Positions 53,470-62,455 of a stretch of DNA of 64,000 nt are shown one piece after another. A model generated the notes under the pieces. The model was not told where the DNA came from. It did not search any database and worked only from the letters and a program-made list of their open reading frames with translations. Source of the DNA: Corynebacterium ulcerans (GTDB lineage: Bacteria > Actinomycetota > Actinomycetes > Mycobacteriales > Mycobacteriaceae); NCBI RefSeq assembly GCF_900187135.1, contig NZ_LT906443.1, forward strand, positions 1,364,001-1,428,000, written 5' to 3'. Every line of letters begins with the position of its first letter. Position 1 is the stretch's first letter. The position numbers and the translations under genes were made by a program.

Positions 53470-54621
53470 CTAAAAGTCGAGCTTTTGCCCGTTTTCATAA
53501 ACCGCAACCACATCAAAGTCGTTGCGGCACACAACAAAGTTTGCTTTCTTACCCACGGCAATATCACCGCGATCATTGAGCCCCAAAAGGCGATGTCCGC
53601 TGGTAGAAGCCCGAACCACATCAACCACGCTATGGCCCGCGGCTACTTGTCGCCGTACCTGATCGATTACTCGTGACGTTCCTCCCGCGATAGCGCCCTG
53701 CGAGCCATCCTCCGTGCTTAAGCGCGCGACGCCATCAATAACCGTGACAGCGAGTGCTCCGAGAATGTAGTCTCCATCCGCTTTACCTGCGGCACCCATC
53801 GCATCGGAGACAAAGGTGACATTCTCCGACCCCACAGAATCCAGAACCATGCTCACGGTATGGTCATTCAGGTGCACCCCGTCCGCAATCAGCTCAACAT
53901 GAGCCAAGGAACGCGCAGCAGCACTAATAAATGCGGCCGCAGGTCCCGGCGCGCGGTGATGAATAGGCGGCATGGCATTGAACAGATGCGTTGCAGTAAC
54001 TACAGCCCCACGTTGTTCGGCATAGCGGATCATGTCCATGGTGAGCTCAAAGTCGGCATCTGTATGCCCCAGCGACACGACCACGTTGTGTTCCGCGCAC
54101 ATATCAACGAGCTTCCGCGCATGAGGGGTTTCCGGCGCAAAGGTCATCGAGCGTAAGAAACCGCGTGAGGCTTTGATCATCTTTGCAAATAGTTCTGGGT
54201 CACCCCCAATAATCGCGGCGGGATCTTGCGCACCACAGCGACAACTATTAACAAACGGTCCCTCCGCATGGATACCTGTTATCTCTCCATCGCTAGCCAG
54301 CTCAGAAAGCAGACTCAGCTGCGGTAACAACACCTCCTCTCTCATGGAGACGGTGGATGCGAGCAGCGTGGTAGACCCATGTGCACGGTGATGCCGAGCA
54401 GCCGTCACGCAACCCTCGATTCCTGAGGTAGGAAATGATTCTCCAGCTCCTCCGTGGTTGTGAATGTCGGCGAGCCCCGGAAGGATGATCAGCTCGTCGT
54501 CTAGCTTTCCATCCGGCGCTGGGACAATCGCGGTGATTACTCCCGTTGCGTCATAGTCGATGCGATGCCCTTCTAGCACGCCGTCAGCCGTGACTACGGT
54601 TCCTATGATGGATGCGGTCAT
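53470..54621 (-). CDS. nagA: N-acetylglucosamine-6-phosphate deacetylase
   Basis: A 383-residue amidohydrolase that removes acetate from GlcNAc-6-P. The metal-site motif HNHGGAGESFPT (~52) corresponds to the usual HxH box; EGPFV (~120) supplies the glutamate ligand, HLFNAM and the later histidines bind metal, and VSDAMGAAG (~275) carries the catalytic aspartate. It sits between nanE (12 bp) and nagB (12 bp) in the same operon. Confidence 0.94.
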   Translation of the reverse strand: MTASIIGTVVTADGVLEGHRIDYDATGVITAIVPAPDGKLDDELIILPGLADIHNHGGAGESFPTSGIEGCVTAARHHRAHGSTTLLASTVSMREEVLLPQLSLLSELASDGEITGIHAEGPFVNSCRCGAQDPAAIIGGDPELFAKMIKASRGFLRSMTFAPETPHARKLVDMCAEHNVVVSLGHTDADFELTMDMIRYAEQRGAVVTATHLFNAMPPIHHRAPGPAAAFISAAARSLAHVELIADGVHLNDHTVSMVLDSVGSENVTFVSDAMGAAGKADGDYILGALAVTVIDGVARLSTEDGSQGAIAGGTSRVIDQVRRQVAAGHSVVDVVRASTSGHRLLGLNDRGDIAVGKKANFVVCRNDFDVVAVYENGQKLDF

Positions 54622-54633
54622 GAGTTCTTGCTC

Positions 54634-55326
54634 CTACTGAGCTGCCGCGGCAAACTGCGTAGTGATCCACGCAGTATCGGTGATCGCGGTGCCTACAATC
54701 AAGGCGTCGGCTCCAGCTTTCCGTCCCTGCTTCACATGCTCGGGGGAGTGGAATCGGCCTTCGCCGATGAGGAATACGTCTGGACCTAACTTCGCACGGA
54801 TTTCCCGAATCAGCTCCAGATCTGGCCCTTCCGTTTTCTCGCGATGCTCCGTATATCCGGCCAACGTTGTAGAGATAATGTCAGCGCCTGCTTCATGAGC
54901 TGCCACTGCTTCCTCAGCAGTCGCAATGTCCGCCATCGCCAGTCCACCCAACGCATGAACTGCAGCCACTTGATCAGCAAAGGTAGATCCGTCTTGACGT
55001 GGTCGGAAGGTGGCGTCGATAGCTGCAACCGTCGCGCCCGCTTTAATCACATCTTCCGCAGACTTCACCGATGGAGTGATATAGACGCCCGTATCACCTT
55101 CTTTGGTGAGGCCAATAACGGGAACGGACACAGTATCCACAATCGCCCGGATATCTTCGAGTCCACCGTAACCACCACAGCGTATCGCTGCAGAACCTCC
55201 TTGCTCAGCAGCTTTAGCAAGAAACGCCATCGTACGGGTGTCCCGTAGTGGGTGACCGGTAGGCGCCTGAGCAGAAACGATAAGTTTGTTGTTGACCTGT
55301 TGGATGAAGCTCTTAAGGTCCATCAT
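54634..55326 (-). CDS. nanE: N-acetylmannosamine-6-phosphate 2-epimerase
   Basis: A 230-residue TIM-barrel enzyme that turns ManNAc-6-P into GlcNAc-6-P. Family signatures are IVSAQAPTGHPLRDT near the N-terminus, FLAKAAEQGGSAAIR, IGLTKEG, and IGEGRFHSPEHVKQG with ALIVGTAIT at the C-terminal phosphate site. The gene lies between nanK and nagA in pathway order. Confidence 0.95.
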   Translation of the reverse strand: MMDLKSFIQQVNNKLIVSAQAPTGHPLRDTRTMAFLAKAAEQGGSAAIRCGGYGGLEDIRAIVDTVSVPVIGLTKEGDTGVYITPSVKSAEDVIKAGATVAAIDATFRPRQDGSTFADQVAAVHALGGLAMADIATAEEAVAAHEAGADIISTTLAGYTEHREKTEGPDLELIREIRAKLGPDVFLIGEGRFHSPEHVKQGRKAGADALIVGTAITDTAWITTQFAAAAQ

Positions 55327-55361
55327 GAAAAATTCCTTACTTATGTAGATATTTTGTTGAT

Positions 55362-56276
55362 TCAGCCCTGGGTCTTACCCAGGTATGCGGCGCCCACGAT
55401 GGGAGCATGAGTACCTAATTGCGCCTGGATAACCGGCACCTCATTGATCGGCGGAATAGCGCCGTCTCTGACCCCACGGGCAAAGGGATTGATGATGGCA
55501 TCGCCAATAGTGCCCACGCCGCCGCCAACGATCACCGCATCCACATCAATGGCGCTGATAAACCCGCCTATCGCAACCCCGCAGGCAAAGAGGTGTTCCT
55601 CAATCACATCCCGTGCGTATTCCTCGCCGGCATGGTACCGAGACATGATCTCGTGGAGGTCTACAGCTGGGTTCTCCGCATGTGCGTTATAACAGGATGC
55701 AAGTCCAGGTCCGGAAGCAAAAGACTCTAATAGGGCTGCGGAACCATCCGGGAGCCGACCCCACAGGCAGCGCAGCTCTCCGGCGGTAAAATGCGGCGAG
55801 GCAACAAGCTCGCCATCACGCACGAGCGCCCCTCCGACACCAGTACCCAAGCTGACAAACAAAACGTTGTCAAAGTCGTGACCAGCACCGTAGACGGATT
55901 CACCCAACCCCATAACGCGGACGTCGTTATGCACCGCAATGGGAAGCGGGAATTGTCCCCTCAAAGTATCTGCGATCTTAGTCCCCGCCCAACCCTGCAT
56001 GGTCGGTCCCGAGGACACCACCTCACCCGCTATGGGATCAATGACCCCTGGCGCACCGATCCCTATGGTGGACACTGCGACGGGGGAGGCGTCGATAAGC
56101 TCTTGAATAATGCCTGCGACCTCGTCTATCACGTTTGTTGTAGGGGTAGGTCGGCGGCGGTACTCAATAACGGTAGTGGGGTCCGAATCTGCAACAATGC
56201 CAGCCGCTATCTTGGTCCCGCCGATGTCCACGCCGATACGCACGGCCGCTTGCGTTTCACCGCTTTTGTCAATCAT
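55362..56276 (-). CDS. nanK: ROK-family N-acetylmannosamine kinase
   Basis: A 304-residue sugar kinase of the ROK family, assigned to ManNAc by its place between nanE and nanR. The ATP site GVDIGGTKIAAGIV is at ~15, HNDVRVMGLGE supplies the catalytic aspartate region (~115), and GTGVGGALV follows. The usual ROK zinc motif (CxCGxxGCxE) is degenerate here: the segment reads TAGELRCLWGRLPDGSAALLE, with only one of the cysteines. Its start overlaps the nanR stop (ATGA). Confidence 0.85.
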   Translation of the reverse strand: MIDKSGETQAAVRIGVDIGGTKIAAGIVADSDPTTVIEYRRRPTPTTNVIDEVAGIIQELIDASPVAVSTIGIGAPGVIDPIAGEVVSSGPTMQGWAGTKIADTLRGQFPLPIAVHNDVRVMGLGESVYGAGHDFDNVLFVSLGTGVGGALVRDGELVASPHFTAGELRCLWGRLPDGSAALLESFASGPGLASCYNAHAENPAVDLHEIMSRYHAGEEYARDVIEEHLFACGVAIGGFISAIDVDAVIVGGGVGTIGDAIINPFARGVRDGAIPPINEVPVIQAQLGTHAPIVGAAYLGKTQG

Positions 56277-57046
56277 GATGCTTGTTCCTTATGAGCGTCG
56301 TCGGAACCGGTGGCGTTACCACGTCGAGCGAGATCTTGCTGCTCCCTTTTCTTCCTAATCACACGGAGCAATGGACCGTAATGTTCACAGATCAGAGCGC
56401 AATAACCGTCTGCGTCACCGCTATGAAGCGCTTGAATCATTTTCGAGTGCGCCTCCACGGTGTCTTCCATGTCCTCCGGATCACCGAGGCCAAGGACTGG
56501 AACCACTTTGGTGTGTATCTCCCAGAGAGCCATCGACATTTCCCGCATCAAAGGGTTGGAGAGTTTTTCAGAAATCACCTTGTGGAACTGCCAGTCTTCT
56601 TCCACAAAAGACTCCTGGCGCAAATACTTTTCCCGCATTGCTTCCACGATCCGGTCTAATACCTCAGTGGACTGTCCCTTGTAGGAATTGACCAGTTCAT
56701 CGGCATTGGCAAGGTCCAGTGCGATGCGCATGTCTACAACATACGAGAGGTTTTCCAAGGCAAGTTCCTCGTTCAAGGTCAGCCGTAGCACCATTCCATT
56801 AATCAGAGGGGCCAGCGACATATTCCCTACAAAAGTTCCGTGCCCATGACGGATCTCAACAACATCAAGAGAAGCGAGCGTTCGCATAGCCTCGCGGACG
56901 GAAGAACGTGATACTGACAGGCGTTCACAAAGCGCCGCTTCCGAGGGGAGGAGGTCCCCCGGAGAGAGATTATTATCACGAATGTAATCTTCAATTGCCG
57001 CCGCGGTAGGGCTCTTTCCCACCGCCGGACTCACGTGTGAATTCAT
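56273..57046 (-). CDS. nanR: FadR-subfamily GntR repressor of sialic-acid genes
   Basis: A 257-residue regulator from ATG 57046, which follows AGGAGAAAAG; the open frame to 57100 lacks a ribosome site. The N-terminal winged helix (LPSEAALCERLSVSRSSVREAM and the wing IRHGHGTFVG) precedes a helical FCD ligand domain (~105-235). In such loci FCD regulators release DNA on binding a sugar, here probably sialic acid, ManNAc-6-P or GlcN-6-P. It heads the leftward arm and faces siaE, with a palindrome in the intergenic gap as likely operator. Confidence 0.85.
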   Translation of the reverse strand: MNSHVSPAVGKSPTAAAIEDYIRDNNLSPGDLLPSEAALCERLSVSRSSVREAMRTLASLDVVEIRHGHGTFVGNMSLAPLINGMVLRLTLNEELALENLSYVVDMRIALDLANADELVNSYKGQSTEVLDRIVEAMREKYLRQESFVEEDWQFHKVISEKLSNPLMREMSMALWEIHTKVVPVLGLGDPEDMEDTVEAHSKMIQALHSGDADGYCALICEHYGPLLRVIRKKREQQDLARRGNATGSDDAHKEQAS

Positions 57047-57307
57047 CTTTTCTCCTGTTCGTCTGCGACCAACCGAACGTACTGATAGGCCGATAAACAC
57101 GCCTCTTGACTACCAAAAATAGCTCGTATCTGCAGTTATTCAGCGTGAGAGAATATTTGAGTGCTGGTTTCTGTGTGCTGCGGTTTTCCTAGCAGCAGAG
57201 GATCCGCATCCTCCCACACATGGGGTATACAACGGGGGAGAAACAGGCATGATCACAGTGCTGTTTGGCAACTTCTGTTGAAATCCTAACACAAAACCTA
57301 GCGGACG

Positions 57308-57319
57308 TCAGACGTCTGA
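57308..57319. promoter_or_regulatory. Probable NanR operator between nanR and siaE
   Basis: TCAGACGTCTGA is a perfect 12-bp palindrome, about 110 bp before siaE and 260 bp from nanR. It is the most symmetric element in the 374-bp divergent gap (57047-57420). Promoters of both arms must lie in this gap. The rest of the gap shows no ORF. Confidence 0.5.
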
Positions 57320-57420
57320 TGTATTCTTTGGAATGACCCGCAACACGGCAATTGCCACCTATCCAAGCTGGTCGCCGCAGCAAGACATCTTGTACGCACA
57401 CTTGGGGAAAGGAATAACCC

Positions 57421-59043
57421 ATGAGCAATGCTTCAGAAAAAAAGTACACTCGCCGTGATTTCTTTAAGATCACTTCCGCTTTCGGCGCAGCGGCTGGTTT
57501 TGCAGCCACCCTCTCCGCTTGTGCTCCTAAGGGGAATGACACCTCGAGCCCCTCAACAGGCGCGAGTGCCGGTTCGCTGAACAAGGATGGCACCATCACG
57601 GCAGCCATCTCTTACGAGCTCGGAACCAATGGCTACGACCCTATGTCCACCACTGCAGCACTCACCGTTGCAGCAAACTGGCACACCATGGAGGGCCTCA
57701 CAGAGCTCAACCCAACCAATGGCGAACCCTACGCAGCATTGGCAAAGGAACTACCTAAGAGCGAAGGTAAGTCGATCGACGTTATGCTTCGCGACGGCGC
57801 AAAGTTCCACGACGGAACCCCCGTCACCGCCGACGACGTTGTCTTCTCCTTCGAACGTGTCCTCGATAAAGCAAATAAGAGCCTGTACGCATCCTTTATT
57901 CCTTTCATCGAGAAGGTTACAAAGAAAGACGACAAGACTGTTACCTTCACCCTTAGCGAGGAGACCGGTGTCTTTGCTAGCCGTCTCGCAGTAGTCAAGA
58001 TCGTCCCCAAGGCCGCAGTCCAAGCAAACCTGGACAAGTTCGCTGCTAACCCCATCGGGTCCGGCGCCTACAAGATGACCGACAACGGCGGCACCTCCAA
58101 GACCATCAAGTTCGAGCGCTTCGAGGACTACAACGGTCCAAAGCCAGCACTTGCTAAGAACATGGTCTGGCAGATCATCCCGGATGCGTCCACCCGTACC
58201 AATGCCATCCAGTCCAAGACAGTTCAGGCTATCGACTCCATCCCTTACCTCTCCATTGAGCAGCTGAAGTCTAGCTCCTCCGTGGAATCTGTTCAGGGCT
58301 TTGGTTTGTTGTTTGCAATGTTCAACAACGATAAGTCGAATCCTTTCAGCGATGTAAAGAACCGCCAAGCATTCCTCTATGGCGTGAATATTAACCAGAT
58401 CATCGAGACCGCTCTCTTGGGTCAAGCAAGTCCGGTCACCTCGTTCCTACACAAGGAGCACCCGCAGTATCACGAGGCCAAAGTTCAGTACGCTTATGAC
58501 GCAGAGAAGGCAAAGAAGCTCTTCGCTGAGACCGGGCTCAAAGAACTACGCATGCTGTGCACCGACCACGACTGGGTAAAGAAGTGCACCCCGCTGATCC
58601 AAGAATCGCTCTCTGCAATCGGCATCAAGGTTGACTTCACCGAGAAGAAGTCCTCCGATGTTTACAACACCATCGACGGCAAGCCAGAAGCATACGATGT
58701 GGTCATCGCCCCTGGCGACCCCAGCGTCTTCGGCCTCGATCCCGACTTGCTCATGCGCTGGTGGTACGCCGGAGACACATGGACTGAGTCTCGCATGCAC
58801 TGGAAGGGAACTCCTGAGTACACCAAGCTGCAGGAAATCCTCGACGCAGGTCTCAAGTCCACAAATGCCACTGAGCAGAAAAACAAGTGGAACGAAGCCC
58901 TCGACCTCATTTCTGAGAACGTCCCGCTCTACCCGCTGTTCCACCGCAAGGTGCCAACCGCATGGGATGCTTCCTCACTCGTCGATTTCAAGCCAATCTC
59001 TCTGACTGGCCTGAACTTTGTCGGCGTTGGTTCCACCAAGTAA
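57421..59043 (+). CDS. siaE: Sialic-acid ABC transporter, substrate-binding lipoprotein
   Basis: A 540-residue extracytoplasmic binding protein of the oligopeptide/nickel (SBP family 5) fold. The N-terminus is a twin-arginine lipoprotein signal: RRDFFKITSAFGAAAGF, then lipobox LSAC (Cys ~ residue 38). The SBP signature lies around GAKFHDGTPVTADDVVFSFERV. It is the first gene of the rightward arm, ahead of the permeases and nanA, which matches the siaEFGI importer of C. glutamicum as I recall it. A hairpin after the stop separates its mRNA from the membrane parts, probably giving more binding protein than permease. Confidence 0.88.
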   Translation: MSNASEKKYTRRDFFKITSAFGAAAGFAATLSACAPKGNDTSSPSTGASAGSLNKDGTITAAISYELGTNGYDPMSTTAALTVAANWHTMEGLTELNPTNGEPYAALAKELPKSEGKSIDVMLRDGAKFHDGTPVTADDVVFSFERVLDKANKSLYASFIPFIEKVTKKDDKTVTFTLSEETGVFASRLAVVKIVPKAAVQANLDKFAANPIGSGAYKMTDNGGTSKTIKFERFEDYNGPKPALAKNMVWQIIPDASTRTNAIQSKTVQAIDSIPYLSIEQLKSSSSVESVQGFGLLFAMFNNDKSNPFSDVKNRQAFLYGVNINQIIETALLGQASPVTSFLHKEHPQYHEAKVQYAYDAEKAKKLFAETGLKELRMLCTDHDWVKKCTPLIQESLSAIGIKVDFTEKKSSDVYNTIDGKPEAYDVVIAPGDPSVFGLDPDLLMRWWYAGDTWTESRMHWKGTPEYTKLQEILDAGLKSTNATEQKNKWNEALDLISENVPLYPLFHRKVPTAWDASSLVDFKPISLTGLNFVGVGSTK

Positions 59044-59060
59044 AAGCACCTTCTTCCTGT

Positions 59061-59115
59061 CCCAGCCAGCTGCACTCAATCCATAGATTTCCCTATAGAA
59101 AGCGCGCTGGTTGGG
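59061..59115 (+). terminator. Intercistronic hairpin after siaE
   Basis: CCCAGCCAGC (59061-59070) pairs with GCTGGTTGGG (59106-59115), one G-T wobble, 18 bp after the siaE stop. There is no U-run behind it, so it looks more like an mRNA-stabilising or partly terminating stem than a full terminator. Confidence 0.5.
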
Positions 59116-59456
59116 AGGGGAGAACTCCCACGTTGCCTAATACATTTGACGGCAGCCGTACCTTGTACGCTCTGCTCAACATCTCATTAGGCGCACAATA
59201 ACTACATAGCATTCCTCATGTTGAGCCCACTGCTCACAGGGCACAACACGCAAGGCCTCATACTCGAATCCCACGGGCTGAGATCTTATGTGACCCACCC
59301 TTAGGCCACTATCGGCCGCAAAGAACAACGGCGCTACCTATAAAGACTCTCTCCGAGCACCTACCTTTCCCGCGCCACCCCCTGTAAAGATGAGGCTCCC
59401 TCCTACCCGGTTGAGCCTTTGTACACGTACATCGCACGAAAGTCAGGACATTTACT
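59116..59456. other. Gap between siaE and siaF
   Basis: 340 bp of non-coding sequence inside the operon. A 9-bp perfect inverted repeat GCTCAACAT/ATGTTGAGC (59174-59182 with 59218-59226) with a 35-nt spacer lies in it. It could contain a secondary promoter for siaFGI-nanA, but none is clear to me. Confidence 0.4.
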
Positions 59457-60422
59457 ATGTCTAACCTGCTACGACTGATCGGTCGGCGTTTGATCGCGCT
59501 GCCCATCATGATCCTTGGCGTGACCTTCTTGGTGTTCTTCATCATGTCCTTCAGCCCTGCCGACCCCGCTCGTCTGGCGCTAGGAGAGACAGCTTCTTTG
59601 GAAGCACTTGAAGAATACCGTGAGTCCCACGGCCTCAATGACCCCCTGTTGGTGCGGTACTACCACTTCCTTATGGACATGCTCCACGGTGATCTTGGTA
59701 CCACGACTGGTAGCGCCCCCGTTACAGACGTCGTCGCAAAGGCATTCCCGATTACGCTGCAGCTCACCTTCTTAGGTTTGATTATCGCTGCCGTATTCTC
59801 TCTCGTCTTTGGCGTCATCGCAGCCCTTTATCGCGACAAGTGGCCCGATCAGCTCATCCGCATTGTCTCTATCGCAGCACTGGCCACCCCGTCTTTCTGG
59901 CTGGCTATCCTGCTCATCCAGTGGTTGGGAACGATCCCTGGCGCCTGGGGATTCTTCCCCGCGTTGATCACCTCATGGGTAAAGTTCACTGAGGATCCCG
60001 GCGTCTACTTTAATAATCTGTTCCTCCCAGCTGTGGCCTTGGCTGTCCCCGTTGCCGGCTCGCTTACTCGCGTGGTGCGCACCGCTATGGTGGAGGAGCT
60101 CGACAAGGATTATGTGCGTACTGCCATCGGCTCCGGTATCCCTAAGGCTGAAGTCATCTCGCGCAATGTTCTCCGTAATGCGCTCATTACCCCTATCACG
60201 GTTCTGGGCCTCCGCGTTGGTTACCTCATGGGTGGTGCGGTGATCATCGAGATCATCTTCAACATCCAGGCTATGGGTCAGCTCATCCTCGACGGCGTTA
60301 CCCGCAACGATGTTTACCTCGTTCAGGGTGTTACCCTCACCGTCGCTATCACGTTCATCATCATCAACATCATCGTTGACATGCTTTATGTGCTCGTCAA
60401 CCCACGCATCAGGAGCATCTAA
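59457..60422 (+). CDS. siaF: Sialic-acid ABC transporter permease
   Basis: A 321-residue DppB-type permease with six predicted helices. N-terminal LIGRRLIALPIMILGVTFLVF, then the EAA-type cytosolic loop in the C-terminal half (RTAMVEELDKDYVRTAIGSG, with IPKAEVI) that contacts the ATPases. It is 413 bp downstream of siaE, and its stop overlaps the siaG start (TAATG). Confidence 0.9.
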   Translation: MSNLLRLIGRRLIALPIMILGVTFLVFFIMSFSPADPARLALGETASLEALEEYRESHGLNDPLLVRYYHFLMDMLHGDLGTTTGSAPVTDVVAKAFPITLQLTFLGLIIAAVFSLVFGVIAALYRDKWPDQLIRIVSIAALATPSFWLAILLIQWLGTIPGAWGFFPALITSWVKFTEDPGVYFNNLFLPAVALAVPVAGSLTRVVRTAMVEELDKDYVRTAIGSGIPKAEVISRNVLRNALITPITVLGLRVGYLMGGAVIIEIIFNIQAMGQLILDGVTRNDVYLVQGVTLTVAITFIIINIIVDMLYVLVNPRIRSI

Positions 60423-62455
60423 TGCGACGCAACCTGACTGAAAAACTCGAAAATCGCGCAGGACAGCGGTTCGCCGGAATTCGTTCTTTGCCTGTTACTT
60501 CCAAGGTAGCGCTGACGTTCCTTACGTTGGTCGCGCTCATGGCCATCTTTGCACCACTCATCACTGCATATGATCCGTTGGCTTCTTCCACTCCAGTTCA
60601 GCCGCCAAGCAGTGAACACTGGTTTGGTACCGATGCCATCGGTCGTGACATCTTCGCCCGCGTGGCCTACGGTGCCCGCGCATCTCTGATTATCGGTCTG
60701 TGTGCCACTGGCGCAGCGCTCGTCGTGGCTGCGGTCATTGGCTCTATAGCAGCGACTGCTGGCAAGGTTGTCTCTGAAGTTCTGATGCGCATCTTGGACA
60801 TCATCATGTCCTTCCCCGGCATCGCTCTTGCAGCTGTGTTCGTTGCCGTCTTTGGCACGTCCATCCCGGTCTTGGTCTTTGCTATCGGATTCCTCTATGT
60901 TCCACAGCTTTCCCGTATCGTGCGAGCTAATGTGCTCAGCGAATTCGGCGAGGATTATGTCTCTGCAGCCAAGGTTATGGGTGCTCAGATCCCTCACATC
61001 TTGATCAAGCATGTTGCTCGCAACACGATCGCCCCGATTGCCGTTTTTGCCACAGTGCTGGTTGCAGACGCCATCGTGTTCGAGGCTTCCTTGTCCTTTA
61101 TTAACGCTGGTGTGAAGCCGCCTTCACCATCATGGGGCAACATCCTCGCTGATGGTAAGCAGCTCCTCCTTACCGGTTCCTGGTGGCCTACATTCTTCCC
61201 TGGCCTCATGATCCTTGTGACGGTGCTTGCGCTGAACATTCTCTCCGAAGGCCTTACCGACGCCATGGCGTCCCCGCGTATCAAGCTCACCGCGAAGGTC
61301 TCCGACAACGACCCCAGCATCGATACCCGCAATACCCTCGGCCAGTCCACAGAAAAGGAAGCAGCTCACTCGCTCAATACTTCTCTCGCGGCTCTCCGAG
61401 ATGCGGAAATGAGCGAAGATCGCCGGCTGGTTTATACCCGCGGCGAGGCACCACTGATTGAGGTCAAGGATCTCTCCATTGCCTTCCCTGCAGCGCACGG
61501 CGACGTGAGCATTGTGGATAAAGTGAACTTCACTGTGTCACCGGGTCAGACGATGGGACTCGTGGGCGAGTCCGGCTGTGGCAAGTCCCTGGTCTCTATG
61601 GCCATCATGGGTCTGCTTCCTCCCACCGCCAAGATCACTGGTGAAATCCTCTTTGATGGCAAGAATCTTCTCGATCTCAAGCCAGAAGAGCACAATGCCC
61701 TCCGCGGACATGACATGGCCATGATCTATCAAGACGCCCTGAGCTCTTTGAACCCGTCGATGTTGATTCGCACGCAGCTGCAGCAGCTGATCCGCCGTGG
61801 CGGAAAGCGCACTGCAGAAGAGCTGATGGAGCTCGTTGGTCTTGATCCGGTTCGTACCCTCAAGTCTTATCCGCATGAGCTTTCCGGTGGTCAGCGCCAA
61901 CGTGTGCTCATCGCCATGGCTCTTACACGCAACCCGCGCCTGCTTATCGCCGACGAGCCAACAACGGCTCTCGACGTGACCGTGCAGCACCAGGTCGTCG
62001 ATTTGCTCAACGACCTGCGCGAAAAGCTCGGCTTCTCCATGGTCTTTGTCAGCCACGACCTCGCCTTGGTGGCCAAGCTAGCCCACAAGATCACAGTTAT
62101 GTACGCAGGTCAGGTCGTCGAGCAAGGCAATACCCGCGAGCTTCTTTCCAATCCTCAGCACGAGTACACCCGGGGCCTCCTGGGTGCGGTGCTGTCCATC
62201 GAGGCTGGCGCGGATCGTCTCTACCAGGTACCGGGAACCGTGCCAAGCCCCCGCGAATTTGTTATCGGCGACCGCTTTGCGCCACGGTCCAGTCACCCAA
62301 CCATTGGTTTGGATCAACGTCCACTTCTCCGACTTGTTGATGGTTCAGAGACCCACTGCTTCGCCGCCACAGACGCATTACTTGCACTGCGCCGCGAGGA
62401 AGCAATCGCTAGCAGCAACCTCGATATTGAAGGTTTGGAAGGTGAAATCCGATGA
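60422..62455 (+). CDS. siaG: Sialic-acid ABC transporter, permease fused to ATPase
   Basis: A 677-residue fusion. Residues ~1-290 are a DppC-type permease (helices from VALTFLTLVALMAIFAPLIT, EAA loop FGEDYVSAAKVMGAQIP). A linker at ~290-340 joins it to an ATPase at ~345-620 with Walker A GESGCGKS, signature LSGGQRQR and Walker B LLIADEPTTALD, plus the oligopeptide-type C-terminal segment. Similar fusion is what I recall for siaG of C. glutamicum. Starts and stops overlap siaF and siaI by 1-4 bp, so translation is coupled. Confidence 0.88.
   Translation: MRRNLTEKLENRAGQRFAGIRSLPVTSKVALTFLTLVALMAIFAPLITAYDPLASSTPVQPPSSEHWFGTDAIGRDIFARVAYGARASLIIGLCATGAALVVAAVIGSIAATAGKVVSEVLMRILDIIMSFPGIALAAVFVAVFGTSIPVLVFAIGFLYVPQLSRIVRANVLSEFGEDYVSAAKVMGAQIPHILIKHVARNTIAPIAVFATVLVADAIVFEASLSFINAGVKPPSPSWGNILADGKQLLLTGSWWPTFFPGLMILVTVLALNILSEGLTDAMASPRIKLTAKVSDNDPSIDTRNTLGQSTEKEAAHSLNTSLAALRDAEMSEDRRLVYTRGEAPLIEVKDLSIAFPAAHGDVSIVDKVNFTVSPGQTMGLVGESGCGKSLVSMAIMGLLPPTAKITGEILFDGKNLLDLKPEEHNALRGHDMAMIYQDALSSLNPSMLIRTQLQQLIRRGGKRTAEELMELVGLDPVRTLKSYPHELSGGQRQRVLIAMALTRNPRLLIADEPTTALDVTVQHQVVDLLNDLREKLGFSMVFVSHDLALVAKLAHKITVMYAGQVVEQGNTRELLSNPQHEYTRGLLGAVLSIEAGADRLYQVPGTVPSPREFVIGDRFAPRSSHPTIGLDQRPLLRLVDGSETHCFAATDALLALRREEAIASSNLDIEGLEGEIR

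Noticed and set aside
57189..57608. 139-codon minus-strand frame between nanR and siaE
   Set aside because: It overlaps the siaE start antisense, covers the probable operator and has no ribosome site.
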